Origin: Ruminococcus sp.
GTDB lineage: Bacteria > Bacillota > Clostridia > Oscillospirales > Ruminococcaceae
Assembly: GCA_022641595.1 (NCBI GenBank)
Contig: JALCDN010000010.1
Location: 1-36,937 of the forward strand
Length of the DNA: 36,937 nt
Direction: 5' to 3'
The notes under the pieces are model-generated. The model was not told the origin of the DNA and did no database searches. It saw only the letters and a list, made by a program, of their open reading frames with translations. How positions within the stretch are numbered: position 1 is the first letter of the stretch; each line of letters opens with the position of its first letter. This document shows, piece by piece, positions 36,178 to 36,937 of this stretch. Position numbers and translations under genes: made by a program.

Positions 36178-36221
36178 AAGTCCTGTATCAGACGGTAAAC
36201 CGTCGTGTACAGGACTTTTCT
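36178..36221 (+). terminator. nested stem-loop/terminator
   Basis: AAGTCCTGTA-TCA-GACGGT-AA-ACCGTC-GTG-TACAGGACTT then TTC. Confidence 0.75.
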
Positions 36222-36266
36222 GTTTCAATCGTATGAAATTAACCGAATGAAAGGCGGATTATTATA

Positions 36267-36773
36267 ATGGCAAAAGAAAATATCAGAGGAACAGCACCAA
36301 TAACACAAAACGAGGAGAATGTCAAGAGATTTTTTGAAGAAATTTTCGGTAACGCCGAAGCACAATCTTCTCCGTTTGTCAACCCCAAATCAGCAAAAAC
36401 TTTTCAGCTGTCCAATGCACAAACCGAAGCAGATGTCAAGGACTTTTTTGAATTTATTTCAGAGCTTAATGAGGTCAACGACAGCTTCGGTGAACTGATT
36501 GACGAAGCCTGTGAAGCATACTTCAACGATTTTGTCAACCCTGTTTTGAACAAAAACTTATCGCTGACGAAAAGGCAGACAGAAATGCTCATCAAGCACT
36601 ACAACGAGCTTTTCGATATGCTCCTTGAAATGGACGTGTTCCTCACGGAGCTGAACGATTTCGTGGCGTATGAAGTGGAACAGCGTTTCATCGGCAAGCC
36701 TGACAGCAACTTGTTCTCTGTTACAGGTGACGATGACGGCAACATTGTCATTACAATCGGAAATCACAGATAA
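36267..36773 (+). CDS. hypothetical protein of the integrative element
   Basis: Intact ORF; stop overlaps next start (TAATG). Confidence 0.7.
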   Translation: MAKENIRGTAPITQNEENVKRFFEEIFGNAEAQSSPFVNPKSAKTFQLSNAQTEADVKDFFEFISELNEVNDSFGELIDEACEAYFNDFVNPVLNKNLSLTKRQTEMLIKHYNELFDMLLEMDVFLTELNDFVAYEVEQRFIGKPDSNLFSVTGDDDGNIVITIGNHR

Positions 36774-36937
36774 TGTCCGAAGTGTTCCGTGTAGAGAAAA
36801 ACAGGGACTACACAACAATGGCAAACTTCCATTTACGAGATAGAAACCTGTCGTTGAAAGCCAAAGGACTTTTATCCTTAATGTTATCATTACCCGACGA
36901 CTGGGAATGCTCCGTTGTGGGATTTGCTCAAATCTGC
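36773..36937 (+). CDS. replication-initiator/HTH-domain protein, 3' partial
   Basis: MSEVFRVEKNRDYTTMANFHLRDRNLSLKAKGLLSLMLSLPDDWECSVVGFAQIC resembles N-termini of HTH replication proteins of Firmicutes ICEs; runs off right edge and is absent from the ORF track. Confidence 0.65.
   Translation, partial: MSEVFRVEKNRDYTTMANFHLRDRNLSLKAKGLLSLMLSLPDDWECSVVGFAQIC

Larger units (their letters stand above)
27007..36937. mobile_element. integrative element (ICE/prophage-like) inserted in tRNA-Thr; right end outside window
   Basis: Starts at the interrupted tRNA; contains XRE/ImmA pair, serine recombinase, DUF4417 protein, type III R-M and replication-type gene. Confidence 0.75.

Overview
Low-GC Firmicutes chromosome, most like a Ruminococcus. 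The left edge (1-2042) is the end of a cellulosome (sca-type) cluster: a partial X-module/dockerin (XDoc) protein followed by a ScaE-like, cell-wall-anchored single-cohesin protein. This resembles the cttA-scaE end of the R. flavefaciens sca cluster. The middle (2.1-26.9 kb) is mostly housekeeping: a CNNM/NfeD/flotillin operon, GtrA, a Dus-like tRNA-dihydrouridine synthase, Smr, a znuACB-like metal ABC operon behind a Fur/Zur-like box, a LysR regulator with a YbaK/ProX-like deacylase and EamA transporter, a YhgE/Pip protein with TetR, small lipoproteins, hrcA-grpE-dnaK-dnaJ behind a perfect CIRCE element, an sce7726-like protein, a multidomain flavodiiron protein, and a stand-alone rubredoxin missed by the ORF track. 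At about 26,961-27,006 there is only the 3' half of a tRNA-Thr(CGU) gene. I read this as the left attachment site of an integrative element that runs off the right edge. The element carries a three-gene DUF4417-containing operon, an XRE/ImmA switch, a serine recombinase with a candidate leader peptide, a type III restriction-modification pair, and the start of a replication-type gene. The least explained locus is 28,468-28,745, where opposing promoters flank several hairpins, suggesting a small antisense RNA or structured leader. All assignments come from reading the sequence; no searches or folding were run.
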